Origin: a virus
IMG/VR virus record: IMGVR_UViG_3300022200_000053
Span: 1-56,480 of that record
Reading direction: 5' to 3' (one strand)
DNA length: 56,480 bases
Shown here: positions 17,611 through 23,693 of the stretch, piece by piece
Position numbering within the stretch: position 1 is the stretch's first letter
Layout: each line of letters starts with the position of its first letter
The notes under the pieces: generated by a model
Told to the model about the DNA's origin: nothing
Database searches by the model: none
The model's input: the letters and a program-made list of their open reading frames with translations, nothing else
Made by a program: the position numbers and the translations under genes

Positions 17611-17677
17611 TAGCTGGTGCGAAGGGAGGTTCGATTCCTCCCATCAGACTTGCCCTCAGCGGAGATGGGCACCGCAC
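17606..17677 (+). repeat. Family A element, copy 4
   Basis: This 72-nt copy matches copy 1 almost base for base. It has closing helix CTGAT/ATCAG, T-arm-like GGGAGG-TTCGATT-CCTCCC (17624-17642), and pseudoknot TGCCC/GGGCA (17651-17655/17667-17671) with GCGG/CCGC (17659-17662/17672-17675). It precedes the paralogue of the gene behind copy 1. Confidence 0.85.
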
Positions 17678-17692
17678 AACCAGGAGTTTCCT

Positions 17693-17872
17693 GTGACCAA
17701 GCTTATTGCTTCCTACGTAATCATTGCCGCATTCATCATGGGCATTGGTGGACAGATTATTGTTCACCAACTGGACAAGGCTACGGCTGAGCAATGCCGT
17801 ACACACGACTGGCCGAAGGAGGCCGACCAGATCCACAGGGACTGGTGCATTGGTAACGGCTACCAGATCTAG
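17693..17872 (+). CDS. Small membrane protein, paralogue of the 16965 gene
   Basis: A 59-residue protein with a GTG start preceded by CAGGAG. A transmembrane helix (about residues 4-25) is followed by LDKATAEQCRTHDWPKEADQ and WCIGNGYQI. Conserved Cys pair and HDWP are shared with the 16965 protein. Element and gene together appear to have been duplicated as one cassette. Confidence 0.65.
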   Translation: MTKLIASYVIIAAFIMGIGGQIIVHQLDKATAEQCRTHDWPKEADQIHRDWCIGNGYQI

Positions 17873-17946
17873 CTGATCCGTTAAAGCGGGTTGGGAGGTG
17901 CGAACCCTCCCACAGTTATTGCCCTTAGCGGAGATGGGCACCGCAC
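17871..17946 (+). repeat. Family A element, copy 5
   Basis: Closing helix AGCTG/CAGTT (17871-17875/17913-17917, one G-U pair). T-arm-like GGGAGG-TGCGAAC-CCTCCC (17893-17911). Pseudoknot TGCCC/GGGCA (17920-17924/17936-17940) and GCGG/CCGC (17928-17931/17941-17944). The upstream TAG stop ends one base before the helix. Confidence 0.85.
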
Positions 17947-17960
17947 ACTAACTCAGCTCA

Positions 17961-18149
17961 ATGGACATCCTCTACTTCACCCTGACCACCGAAGATGCTG
18001 TCTACAAGTTCCAGGTCAACAAGGCAGAGAACTTGGTGCGTGTCACCAAGATGATTCTCAAGAACAAGTGCTTTGGAGAGTGGCATCGTTCCACGTCAAT
18101 GACTGTAGACGCAGGGCGAAAGCTCGTGCGTCAACTACAGGCCAGGTGA
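17961..18149 (+). CDS. Small protein of unknown function
   Basis: A 62-residue protein, MDILYFTLTTEDAVYKFQVN..., mixed alpha/beta with a basic C-terminus (DAGRKLVRQLQAR). No recognised family; no strong SD before the ATG. Its stop overlaps element 6. Confidence 0.55.
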   Translation: MDILYFTLTTEDAVYKFQVNKAENLVRVTKMILKNKCFGEWHRSTSMTVDAGRKLVRQLQAR

Positions 18150-18217
18150 GTATAGCTCCCAAGCCAGGTGCAATGCCTGGCTCTGGTCATTGCCCCCAGC
18201 GGAGATGGGCACCGCAC
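18140..18217 (+). repeat. Family A element, copy 6
   Basis: Closing helix GGCCAG/CTGGTC (18140-18145/18183-18188). T-arm-like AGCCAGG-TGCAATG-CCTGGCT (18162-18182), a 7-bp stem. Pseudoknot TGCCC/GGGCA (18191-18195/18207-18211) and GCGG/CCGC (18199-18202/18212-18215). Confidence 0.85.
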
Positions 18218-18233
18218 ACTCGGAACTAACAAC

Positions 18234-18425
18234 GTGTTCTTCGTTGTTCTCAACAACCAGCAGCACAGTGCACACTTCTGCCAAGAAGATGCGTACATCG
18301 AAGCTGCTCAACTGGACCACATGCTCAACTCTCCAGAGTTGAACGATGGAGTCCAGAACTTCAACGAGGTATCCGTTCTCTCCTTCGTGGAGATGATGGA
18401 GTCTCCGGTTGAGATGGTCATCTGA
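18234..18425 (+). CDS. Small acidic protein (probable GTG start)
   Basis: A 63-residue acidic protein with a likely GTG start at 18234, since earlier codons of the frame lie in the RNA element. It contains FFVVLNNQQHSAHFCQEDAY. The 3' end of the gene supplies the 5' strand of the next element's acceptor-like helix. Function unknown. Confidence 0.5.
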   Translation: MFFVVLNNQQHSAHFCQEDAYIEAAQLDHMLNSPELNDGVQNFNEVSVLSFVEMMESPVEMVI

Positions 18426-18494
18426 CCAGGCGTGATGCCGGGGGATCGAATCCCCCACTCAACCATTGCCCCCACGGGAGATGGGCACCCACAC
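18407..18494 (+). repeat. Family A element, copy 7 (cloverleaf-like)
   Basis: The most tRNA-like copy. A 7-bp acceptor-like helix GGTTGAG/CTCAACC (18407-18413/18458-18464) encloses a 4-bp hairpin GGTC-atct-GACC (18416-18427), a GGC-gtgat-GCC hairpin (18429-18439) and GGGGG-ATCGAAT-CCCCC (18440-18456). The pseudoknot keeps TGCCC/GGGCA and uses GGG/CCC (18476-18478/18488-18490). Confidence 0.85.
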
Positions 18495-18506
18495 ATGGAG
18501 AGATCC

Positions 18507-18809
18507 ATGCACGTCTACCAGCTTACCGAGAATCCTCGTGATTCGTTTTACGGTGGCGATGATTTGTCCACTGTCATCGGTTATTACGCTTCTAAGCGTA
18601 AAGCAGATGCCAAGGCTGTAGAGCTATCAGCTCGACAAGCTAAGGAAGAAGAGCTGGATTGGATTACCAATCCTTGCGAATGCGGTGATCGCCAGTGTGA
18701 TCGCCGTGACAAGTTCTTCACATCTTGGCATGTGGACAGAATTGATCTAACTGAGTTGTCGATGCGGCGACTCATGGAGATCGAGTTGGCTGATGCCGAC
18801 GAAGACTGA
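18507..18809 (+). CDS. Small charged protein with Cys/His cluster
   Basis: A 100-residue protein starting at the second ATG (18507), which has GGAGAG at the correct spacing; the first ATG (18495) lies in the SD region. It contains NPCECGDRQCDRRDKF, a Cys cluster that may bind metal. No family recognised. Confidence 0.55.
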   Translation: MHVYQLTENPRDSFYGGDDLSTVIGYYASKRKADAKAVELSARQAKEEELDWITNPCECGDRQCDRRDKFFTSWHVDRIDLTELSMRRLMEIELADADED

Positions 18810-18879
18810 TCCGTCAAAGCGGGTGACCAGGTGCAAACCCTGGTCCAGTTATTGCCCCCAGCGGAGATGGGCACCGCAC
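18805..18879 (+). repeat. Family A element, copy 8
   Basis: Closing helix ACTG/CAGT (18805-18808/18846-18849) with the stop TGA of the preceding gene. T-arm-like ACCAGG-TGCAAAC-CCTGGT (18826-18844). Pseudoknot TGCCC/GGGCA (18853-18857/18869-18873) and GCGG/CCGC (18861-18864/18874-18877). Confidence 0.85.
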
Positions 18880-18893
18880 ACCAGGAGTTTCCT

Positions 18894-19088
18894 GTGGACC
18901 AAGCTCTTGCTTACACTCTTGAAGTGCTGATCTCCCTTCGTGAGGCAGCAATTGAAGATTGCTGTCAGAGAATGGTTAGCCATGAAACCTGCATGGCCGA
19001 GATGGTTGATCGTTTCATTAAGGCTAATGATCCGAATGGTGAGATTGCCAGGAAGGTCTATGCCTCAATGTTTAGGTCAGACCACTAA
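18894..19088 (+). CDS. Small helical protein (GTG start)
   Basis: A 64-residue protein with a GTG start behind CAGGAG. It is helical and mildly acidic (LEVLISLREAAIEDCCQRMV), with a Cys pair. No family recognised. Confidence 0.55.
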   Translation: MDQALAYTLEVLISLREAAIEDCCQRMVSHETCMAEMVDRFIKANDPNGEIARKVYASMFRSDH

Positions 19089-19090
19089 TT

Positions 19091-19162
19091 AGCTGATCCG
19101 TTAAAGCGGGAGGCAGGGTGCGATCCCCTGCCCAGTTATTGCCACCCACCGAGGGTGGCTTA
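19091..19162 (+). repeat. Family A element, copy 9 (pseudoknot replaced by a hairpin)
   Basis: The tRNA-like half is intact: closing helix AGCTG/CAGTT (19091-19095/19133-19137) and T-arm-like GGCAGGG-TGCGATC-CCCTGCC (19112-19132). The pseudoknot is replaced by a simple 7-bp hairpin GCCACCC-accga-GGGTGGC (19141-19159). It is the last copy of the array. Confidence 0.8.
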
Positions 19163-19171
19163 CACAAGATC

Positions 19172-19432
19172 ATGCAACCTCTAATCTATCAACCCAAGCA
19201 CGAACATAAGTATCGTGTCGCATGGTATGGCAGTAGCACCCAGCTTCACTTCCAGAAGTACTGCTTAGTTGCCACGCCTGATTTTGATGGAGATTACGAG
19301 TGGATCGACATCGATGTCCGTAATCTCATGGGTGGCCTTCCGAATGGTGTTAAGGAATTGCACCAGGAGATGGAAGATTATTACAACTATGGCATAGTCC
19401 AGGAACAGGACTATGCTGCATCACTTGTCTAA
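19172..19432 (+). CDS. Small protein of unknown function
   Basis: An 86-residue protein, MQPLIYQPKHEHKYRVAWYG..., with an aromatic beta-like core and an acidic C-terminal helix. ATG 19172 follows element 9. Function unknown. Confidence 0.6.
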   Translation: MQPLIYQPKHEHKYRVAWYGSSTQLHFQKYCLVATPDFDGDYEWIDIDVRNLMGGLPNGVKELHQEMEDYYNYGIVQEQDYAASLV

Positions 19433-19463
19433 CAATCTAGCCTTTTATTTCAGTTAATTGATC

Positions 19464-19673
19464 ATGCAACGTAACGAATTTGTTGACGCTTGTGTTGCTA
19501 TTGTCATTGGCACTGGTAGTGGCTTACTCCTATCTGTTGGAGCACAGAAGTCGCTCAACAACCACTACAAAGCAACGTGCAATGACAGACCAGGACACAA
19601 CCTTGTCTACGCCCACGGACTCTTAGGTGATACTTACTATTGCGTTAAGAGTAAGTACGTAAGTATCAACTGA
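19464..19673 (+). CDS. Small membrane protein with C-terminal Cys pair
   Basis: A 69-residue protein. An N-terminal helix (about residues 8-28) with glycine motifs is followed by KATCNDRPGHNLVYAHG and YYCVKSKY. The plan (anchor plus a short domain with two Cys) resembles the other small membrane proteins at 16965, 17693 and 29384. No family recognised. Confidence 0.6.
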   Translation: MQRNEFVDACVAIVIGTGSGLLLSVGAQKSLNNHYKATCNDRPGHNLVYAHGLLGDTYYCVKSKYVSIN

Positions 19674-19683
19674 TCTCTGCTCT

Positions 19684-19720
19684 AAGGGGCTTCGGCCCTT
19701 TACTGCAGGGTTCTCCTGCA
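19684..19720 (+). repeat. Family D double hairpin with UUCG loop, copy 1
   Basis: AAGGGGC-TTCG-GCCCTTT (19684-19701) is followed by TGCAGG-gttct-CCTGCA (19704-19720). A similar pair recurs at 19998-20038. UUCG tetraloops make very stable hairpins; the U-run after the first is short, so terminator function is uncertain. Confidence 0.7.
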
Positions 19721-19748
19721 TCCACTCAACTCAACCCAAGCTAGTTCC

Positions 19749-19988
19749 ATGAACTACCAAGCTGTTGAACATCTCCTCACCCAGGATGCTCGTCTCCTGG
19801 CACGTCGAGATTCTCCTGTCATTGACCAAGAGCTGGAAGAACAGCGTCAAGCTGCACTCGATCTCTTCTTCCAGTGGCAGGATGGTATGTGTCAGTTCCA
19901 AGAGCTGATGCCATTCGTTGCTATCATCCAACGCAAGGTGGATCTCAACAGAGATCTGCTGCGTTGGGAACGTAAGCATGAAGACTGA
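19749..19988 (+). CDS. Small helical protein
   Basis: A 79-residue helical protein (RDSPVIDQELEEQRQAALDL) that may form a coiled coil. It begins after a leader with CACTCAACTCAACCC and no SD. No family recognised. Confidence 0.6.
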   Translation: MNYQAVEHLLTQDARLLARRDSPVIDQELEEQRQAALDLFFQWQDGMCQFQELMPFVAIIQRKVDLNRDLLRWERKHED

Positions 19989-19997
19989 ATCCTGATC

Positions 19998-20038
19998 GGA
20001 GGGGCTTCGGCCCTTCCCACCAGGACTCAATATCCTGG
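19998..20038 (+). repeat. Family D double hairpin with UUCG loop, copy 2
   Basis: GGAGGGGC-TTCG-GCCCTTCC (19998-20017) is followed by CCAGGA-ctcaata-TCCTGG (20020-20038). It has the same order as the copy at 19684 with a different second helix, which is compensatory. Confidence 0.7.
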
Positions 20039-20063
20039 GCACTAAACCCATTGTTACTACGGA

Positions 20064-20330
20064 ATGGCAATTTCAATTGACTACCACGACATCACAGCAG
20101 CTTGTGAAAAGTTCAGGCTTAAGCCCACAGATTATTACCTTGAATTCAACGATCAAGTTGTTTATATGTACTGGGTTGCATGCCCAGTTGATATATATGA
20201 CTACATGAAAGGTGATATGACGTGCCTTGATTTTCAACGTAAAGGCAAGTGGCTCAGCTTTGAAGAATGCTCTGATCAATATGAAGAGCGTCCATTCACA
20301 AACATGCGTTACATCCTGGAGACTATCTGA
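20064..20330 (+). CDS. Small protein of unknown function
   Basis: An 88-residue protein, MAISIDYHDITAACEKFRLK..., rich in Tyr, Asp and Cys. It overlaps the next start by 1 nt (TGATG). No family recognised. Confidence 0.6.
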   Translation: MAISIDYHDITAACEKFRLKPTDYYLEFNDQVVYMYWVACPVDIYDYMKGDMTCLDFQRKGKWLSFEECSDQYEERPFTNMRYILETI

Positions 20331-20521
20331 TGAAGACGATCTACCGCCTTGGGAAAGGCTACGTCCACATGGATTCTTATCCTGAGACACATGAGACTCG
20401 CCCTTCTATTGCAGTAGTCCTCCTCTCCCTCCTCCTTGCCGCCATCACCGGCGGGGCATTGGTTGGTGTGGATATCACCAAGCCACAACCTGAGGTGTCG
20501 CATCACATCACTGGCTACTAA
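20330..20521 (+). CDS. Small single-pass membrane protein
   Basis: A 63-residue protein. A hydrophilic N-terminus precedes a transmembrane helix at about residues 26-46 (IAVVLLSLLLAAITGGALVG). Translationally coupled to the gene above. Function unknown. Confidence 0.6.
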   Translation: MKTIYRLGKGYVHMDSYPETHETRPSIAVVLLSLLLAAITGGALVGVDITKPQPEVSHHITGY

Positions 20522-20531
20522 CCACTGAACT

Positions 20532-20571
20532 ACCTGGGCATCACACGATCACGTGTGTGTAAGTCCCAGGT
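20532..20571 (+). repeat. Family B element, copy 1
   Basis: ACCTGGG/CCCAGGT (20532-20538/20565-20571) encloses an internal loop with CAT on the 5' side (20539-20541) and TGTAAGT on the 3' side (20558-20564). The apical hairpin is CACACG-atca-CGTGTG. This is the shortest copy and defines the core. Confidence 0.85.
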
Positions 20572-20594
20572 CCAACCCTCATCCTCTCGATACC

Positions 20595-20942
20595 ATGACA
20601 ACTCAACTCAAAGAACACATCCAAGTTCTGGAGGCTCGAATCCAGTGCCTGATCGACGCAATGCTCGCCAAGTACGAGAAGGAGTACCAAGTGGGTGGCA
20701 TTGAATTTGAAATTGTGAAAGGCACCAAGTACTACAAGCTGATTGAGAAGAGCACCAGGGCATCAGGAATGGGTGGTACATCTGTCCATGCATTTATTGA
20801 TCGTCAGTCCGGATCTGTCATGAAACCAGCAAGTTGGAAATCACCTGCAAAGCATGTGAGGTACAATCTGATGGATGATGTTTCATATGCTGAATGTCTT
20901 GAGCGTTGTGATTGGGCAGGTGTTTACCTCTACCTTAAATAA
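20595..20942 (+). CDS. Conserved phage protein with PASWK motif
   Basis: A 115-residue protein. A coiled-coil start is followed by KYYKLIEKSTRASGMGGTSV and HAFIDRQSGSVMKPASWKSP. The GSVHAFID...KPASW...ARYN pattern is familiar from uncharacterised phage proteins. ATG 20595 is chosen because the frame upstream lies in the family B element. Function unknown. Confidence 0.65.
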   Translation: MTTQLKEHIQVLEARIQCLIDAMLAKYEKEYQVGGIEFEIVKGTKYYKLIEKSTRASGMGGTSVHAFIDRQSGSVMKPASWKSPAKHVRYNLMDDVSYAECLERCDWAGVYLYLK

Positions 20943-20944
20943 CC

Positions 20945-21391
20945 ATGGGATTTAGAACACCTGAGCAAAGGCGGCGTTATTTGCAGAACCGTTATCAACA
21001 ACGGATTCAACAATGCCGCGCTTTATTAGGAGGAAAGTGTGTCAAGTGCGGATGCACTGAAAAGCTGGAGTTTGACCACATCGATCCACTCACAAAGACG
21101 GCATCTATTTCAAGATTGCTTGCCAATGGCAATAAAGCTGACCTTGAGAAAGAGCTACAGAAGTGCCAGTTGTTATGCAATTCATGCCATGTAGCTAAAA
21201 CAGCTGAGAAGAAAGAGAACGTAACCAATGTTAAGTCTTGGTTAATAACCAAGAAAGATTCAAGTACTGTTGTCTGCACCAACTTGTCTCAATGGTGCAA
21301 AGACAATGGCTATAAAGAGCAAGTCTTACGAGACATTGCTAGGAACAGAAGATCATTGAAGTGCGACATTGCTTTTGTGGTCAAATTGTAA
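20945..21391 (+). CDS. HNH endonuclease
   Basis: A 148-residue protein. CVKCGCTEKLEFDHIDP and LLCNSCHVAK form an HNH nuclease core with two CxxC-type zinc ligands (ββα-metal fold). The C-terminal part (LSQWCKDNGYKEQVLRDIAR) resembles a small DNA-binding module of homing endonucleases. It starts 2 nt after the stop of the gene above. A free-standing homing nuclease is the likely role. Confidence 0.8.
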   Translation: MGFRTPEQRRRYLQNRYQQRIQQCRALLGGKCVKCGCTEKLEFDHIDPLTKTASISRLLANGNKADLEKELQKCQLLCNSCHVAKTAEKKENVTNVKSWLITKKDSSTVVCTNLSQWCKDNGYKEQVLRDIARNRRSLKCDIAFVVKL

Positions 21392-21392
21392 A

Positions 21393-21444
21393 CTCCTGGG
21401 CATCCTTATTGAGAACTCTTCTCAATAGTGGTGTAAGTCCCAAT
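21393..21444 (+). repeat. Family B element, copy 2
   Basis: CTGGG ... CCCAA outer helix with CAT (21401-21403) opposite TGTAAGT (21432-21438). The apical stem includes ATTGAGA-actct-TCTCAAT. It begins just after the stop of the HNH gene. Confidence 0.75.
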
Positions 21445-21473
21445 CAACTTTCATTCATCACCTGAACATTCCA

Positions 21474-21848
21474 ATGCGCACTCGTATCTCTATCGTCAAA
21501 GAGAACAGGATTTGGAATCTGCGTTGTCAAGGTTACTGCTACGACTCTATCGGTAGCATTGTCAACTGCAACCCTACATCAATCACACGTGTCATCAAGC
21601 GTGTCCGTAACCGTCCACCAGTTGAACAAGATCCTATCCGACGTGGAAGATTGCATTCATTCCTGAGTGATGAGCAGGTAGAAGACATCCGTACACGCAA
21701 GGCTAACGGTGAATCTGCTGTCAAACTTGCAGATGATTACACCGTAACTATTGGTGCCATCTACCACATCACAACGCACCGTACTTACAAGGAACCTTGT
21801 GGTGATGGTGGCTACACATATAACTTTCGTAATCGCTTGATGCGTTAA
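21474..21848 (+). CDS. Small helix-turn-helix-like DNA-binding protein
   Basis: A 124-residue basic protein with two resolvase-like helix-turn-helix patterns: CQGYCYDSIGSIVNCNPTSI near the start and IRTRKANGESAVKLADDYTV further on. The repeat resembles the DNA-binding tails of homing endonucleases and phage regulators. No catalytic domain is present. Confidence 0.6.
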   Translation: MRTRISIVKENRIWNLRCQGYCYDSIGSIVNCNPTSITRVIKRVRNRPPVEQDPIRRGRLHSFLSDEQVEDIRTRKANGESAVKLADDYTVTIGAIYHITTHRTYKEPCGDGGYTYNFRNRLMR

Positions 21849-21850
21849 TC

Positions 21851-21901
21851 CCTGGGCATCCACACCATAATGATTACGTTATGTGTGGTGTAAGTCCCAG
21901 G
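21851..21901 (+). repeat. Family B element, copy 3
   Basis: CCTGGG/CCCAGG (21851-21856/21896-21901), CAT (21857-21859) opposite TGTAAGT (21889-21895), and a long apical stem CCACAC..ATAA / TTAT..GTGTGG. It starts 2 nt after the upstream stop. Confidence 0.85.
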
Positions 21902-21928
21902 TTCCTGTCTACTTAGTCAACTCAAATT

Positions 21929-22108
21929 ATGTACAGCAACTACGAAGCAGACTACATGGATGCAATGGCTGATCGCCTTGCTGACATTGATGATGCCATC
22001 CGTGAATCTGAGCAAGATGAATGGGGTGGTGTCGAAGAGATCTCGGCAGAAGAACGTTATGCCTGTGAGCTCTACAACGAACGTAACGTCTACCCTTACT
22101 ACGACTGA
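21929..22108 (+). CDS. Small acidic protein
   Basis: A 59-residue acidic protein, MYSNYEADYMDAMADRLADI..., with Tyr-rich ends. ATG 21929 follows GTCAACTCAAATT and has no SD. No family recognised. Confidence 0.6.
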   Translation: MYSNYEADYMDAMADRLADIDDAIRESEQDEWGGVEEISAEERYACELYNERNVYPYYD

Positions 22109-22111
22109 ACC

Positions 22112-22591
22112 ATGCCTACCAAGAAGATCAATCCATGGCAGCAGGCATGGGATGACGGTGACATCATCCTCATCCTTCTTGCTGTCATCTCACTCATCAT
22201 CACTGAACTTGCATCATGTCTTATCTCAGCTGGCTCCAAGCAACCTACCCACGCACCTGGAAACTCCGGCGTGCAATCAACAGCTACAACATCCACAAAG
22301 AGTGGGAAGGTGAAGAGCCAACCACGATCACGATCCACGAAACCTACCAGTGTTACGGAGGACCCGAAGAAGGCGGCTGGTGGTACAACCAAGGCTGGCC
22401 CGTCCAAACCATCTGCATCTTCAACAAGAAGCAAGCGATCAAAGAATACATCCAGTACGCAGACGACTACGAAGTCTGGGACCAACCAGACCTCGGGCTC
22501 ACGTCGACGCGTTCGAACTATGACGTCAACTTCGCGAACGACTTTGCCAAGCACTATCCTGAACAGCGACCTGTCTATTGCTAATGCCTGA
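22112..22591 (+). CDS. Possible overlapping membrane protein with Ser/Thr-rich tail
   Basis: A 159-residue frame begins 3 nt after the upstream stop. Its first 40 residues include a transmembrane segment (DIILILLAVISLIITELASC) and precede the start of the next gene, so at least this part looks coding. The remaining 120 residues are Ser/Thr/Lys/Arg-rich and overlap the 22216 gene in another frame; this low-complexity tail could be a by-product of that gene's codon use. Short real extent is possible. Confidence 0.4.
   Translation: MPTKKINPWQQAWDDGDIILILLAVISLIITELASCLISAGSKQPTHAPGNSGVQSTATTSTKSGKVKSQPRSRSTKPTSVTEDPKKAAGGTTKAGPSKPSASSTRSKRSKNTSSTQTTTKSGTNQTSGSRRRVRTMTSTSRTTLPSTILNSDLSIANA
22216..22584 (+). 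CDS. Small aromatic-rich protein
   Basis: A 122-residue protein with normal composition (YNIHKEWEGEEPTTITIHET; GGWWYNQGWPVQTICIFNKK), which looks like a compact beta-rich fold. It lies entirely inside the longer 22112 frame. Better supported than that frame over the shared region. Function unknown. Confidence 0.6.
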   Translation: MSYLSWLQATYPRTWKLRRAINSYNIHKEWEGEEPTTITIHETYQCYGGPEEGGWWYNQGWPVQTICIFNKKQAIKEYIQYADDYEVWDQPDLGLTSTRSNYDVNFANDFAKHYPEQRPVYC

Positions 22592-22832
22592 GACCCTTGC
22601 ATTCCCTGGTCTACGGATCACGCAACGGAATCTGTATCAATACTTCTTGGCACACAAGAAGAAGTACAAGAACACACCGTGTTATGTACCAAGGATTCCA
22701 ATGCAGAACTCAAGGCTTGATCAATATCTCAATGCATTGGTCAAGCTTGAGGAGTACGGATTGATATCTGTTGACAGAAGTAGTGATAACTACACAGGCT
22801 GGATCATCACAGATCCTAAGACTGTCGCATAA
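22584..22832 (+). CDS. Small winged-helix-like protein
   Basis: An 82-residue protein whose ATG overlaps the preceding TAA. NSRLDQYLNALVKLEEYGLI followed by SSDNYTGWIITD resembles a recognition helix plus wing, so a DNA-binding role is possible. Low certainty. Confidence 0.55.
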   Translation: MPETLAFPGLRITQRNLYQYFLAHKKKYKNTPCYVPRIPMQNSRLDQYLNALVKLEEYGLISVDRSSDNYTGWIITDPKTVA

Positions 22833-22845
22833 CATCATAACACTT

Positions 22846-22896
22846 CTGTAGTATTGGTTGGTATTGGTCATTAGGCAATACATGCCAATACTACAG
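22846..22896. repeat. 12-bp perfect inverted repeat with nested hairpin
   Basis: CTGTAGTATTGG (22846-22857) pairs with CCAATACTACAG (22885-22896). Inside, GTATTG (22861-22866) pairs with CAATAC (22876-22881). It lies immediately upstream of family B copy 4. The repeated TAGTATTGG/GGTATTGG words also look like direct repeats. Confidence 0.85.
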
Positions 22897-22902
22897 TCCA
22901 CA

Positions 22903-22940
22903 CCTGGGCATCCACCTATCATGGTGGTGTAAGTCCCAGG
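22903..22940 (+). repeat. Family B element, copy 4
   Basis: CCTGGG/CCCAGG (22903-22908/22935-22940), CAT (22909-22911) opposite TGTAAGT (22928-22934), apical hairpin CCACC-tatcat-GGTGG (22912-22927). Confidence 0.85.
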
Positions 22941-22969
22941 ACTTTCCATTTACTTCACACCCAAACACA

Positions 22970-23242
22970 ATGACTCAAGTTAACGCTTCCATTCAGAACG
23001 AGTACTACTATCTCGAAGAGGTGCGCTCCATCTTGAAGAATGTTCTTGCCCGTGAAAGCAAGCGTCATCAAATGGATCAACACCTTGCACCACAAACTGA
23101 AGGTGTCGTAGAAGAAATCCTTGCCATGCTTGAAGAGGAACTTGACTACGATCCCACACCTTCGGAGCAAGGCGAGCCGCCTATCACAATGTATGAACTG
23201 CATGATGCCGCATGGAAACAACATGTGGCCATGCACTCATGA
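22970..23242 (+). CDS. Small acidic helical protein
   Basis: A 90-residue acidic helical protein (EGVVEEILAMLEEELDYDPT). Leader TTCACACCCAAACACA without SD. No family recognised. Confidence 0.6.
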   Translation: MTQVNASIQNEYYYLEEVRSILKNVLARESKRHQMDQHLAPQTEGVVEEILAMLEEELDYDPTPSEQGEPPITMYELHDAAWKQHVAMHS

Positions 23243-23264
23243 GTGATCCAAGCCTTGCTGGCAT

Positions 23265-23365
23265 CTAGATAGTACATAAGTATTCCCCCCTCACACTCCC
23301 CGGTGGAGTACCAGGGGGGATCTATGTCTTATATAAGAACTTATTATGTACACTCCTCTATCTAG
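23265..23365 (+). repeat. Large nested stem structure containing family E hairpin, copy 1
   Basis: CTAGATAG (23265-23272) pairs with CTATCTAG (23358-23365), and TACATAAGT (23273-23281) with ACTTATTATGTA (23339-23350, three-base bulge). The core is CCCCCCT-cac-ACTCC ... GGAGT-acc-AGGGGGG (23285-23319). A 12-nt palindrome TCTTATATAAGA sits at 23327-23338. The region between the flanking genes is otherwise empty. Confidence 0.75.
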
Positions 23366-23426
23366 TACTTGCATTACCTGGTAGACTAACCCAGTCTTTA
23401 GACCACATCACATCAACTCAACACCA

Positions 23427-23639
23427 ATGACTAATCCCAACACTCCTCGTATTCCTGACTCACTTGACATGCAACGACTGCAAGCTATGCAGCTCGTAGC
23501 CAAGATGAAAGAATCAGCTGAGAAACATGGCATTGGATTCATCGGTGGATTCATTTCTCCCAATGGAGAGAAGTTTGTCATGACAAATATGGATGATCAA
23601 GATGACATCAACGCACTCATGCCGGAGGATCTTAAGTAA
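23427..23639 (+). CDS. Small protein of unknown function
   Basis: A 70-residue protein with a Met/Lys/Ala-rich helix and GIGFIGGFISPNGEKFVMTN. Starts after CATCAACTCAACACCA without SD. Unknown. Confidence 0.6.
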   Translation: MTNPNTPRIPDSLDMQRLQAMQLVAKMKESAEKHGIGFIGGFISPNGEKFVMTNMDDQDDINALMPEDLK

Positions 23640-23648
23640 ATTTAGATC

Positions 23649-23672
23649 AGAGCACGGTTTGTACCGTGCTCT
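23649..23672 (+). other. 9-bp intergenic hairpin
   Basis: AGAGCACGG (23649-23657) pairs with CCGTGCTCT (23664-23672) around TTTGTA. Terminator-like stem but with no T-run, so it may be an mRNA end stabiliser. Confidence 0.65.
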
Positions 23673-23693
23673 AAACATTAATCATCTAATTAC

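Noticed and set aside
16924-18879. T-box riboswitch (TGGGCACCGC resembles the T-box word TGGNACCGC)
   Set aside because: Only about nine bases are similar with one insertion, the stem I specifier architecture is missing, CCGC is paired within a pseudoknot, and T-boxes are not expected in cyanobacterial systems.
16879-19162. CRISPR array
   Set aside because: The repeats are about 75 nt and covary rather than being identical, and the 'spacers' are open reading frames with starts and stops; there are no cas genes.
16879-19162. Nine genuine tRNA genes
   Set aside because: They lack a 7-nt anticodon loop, normal D-arm spacing and CCA, and most closing helices are only 4-6 bp; only the T-arm is canonical.
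22099-22602. Minus-strand 167-codon frame
   Set aside because: Antisense to a better supported gene; Val/Asp-rich composition follows from codon bias of the plus strand.
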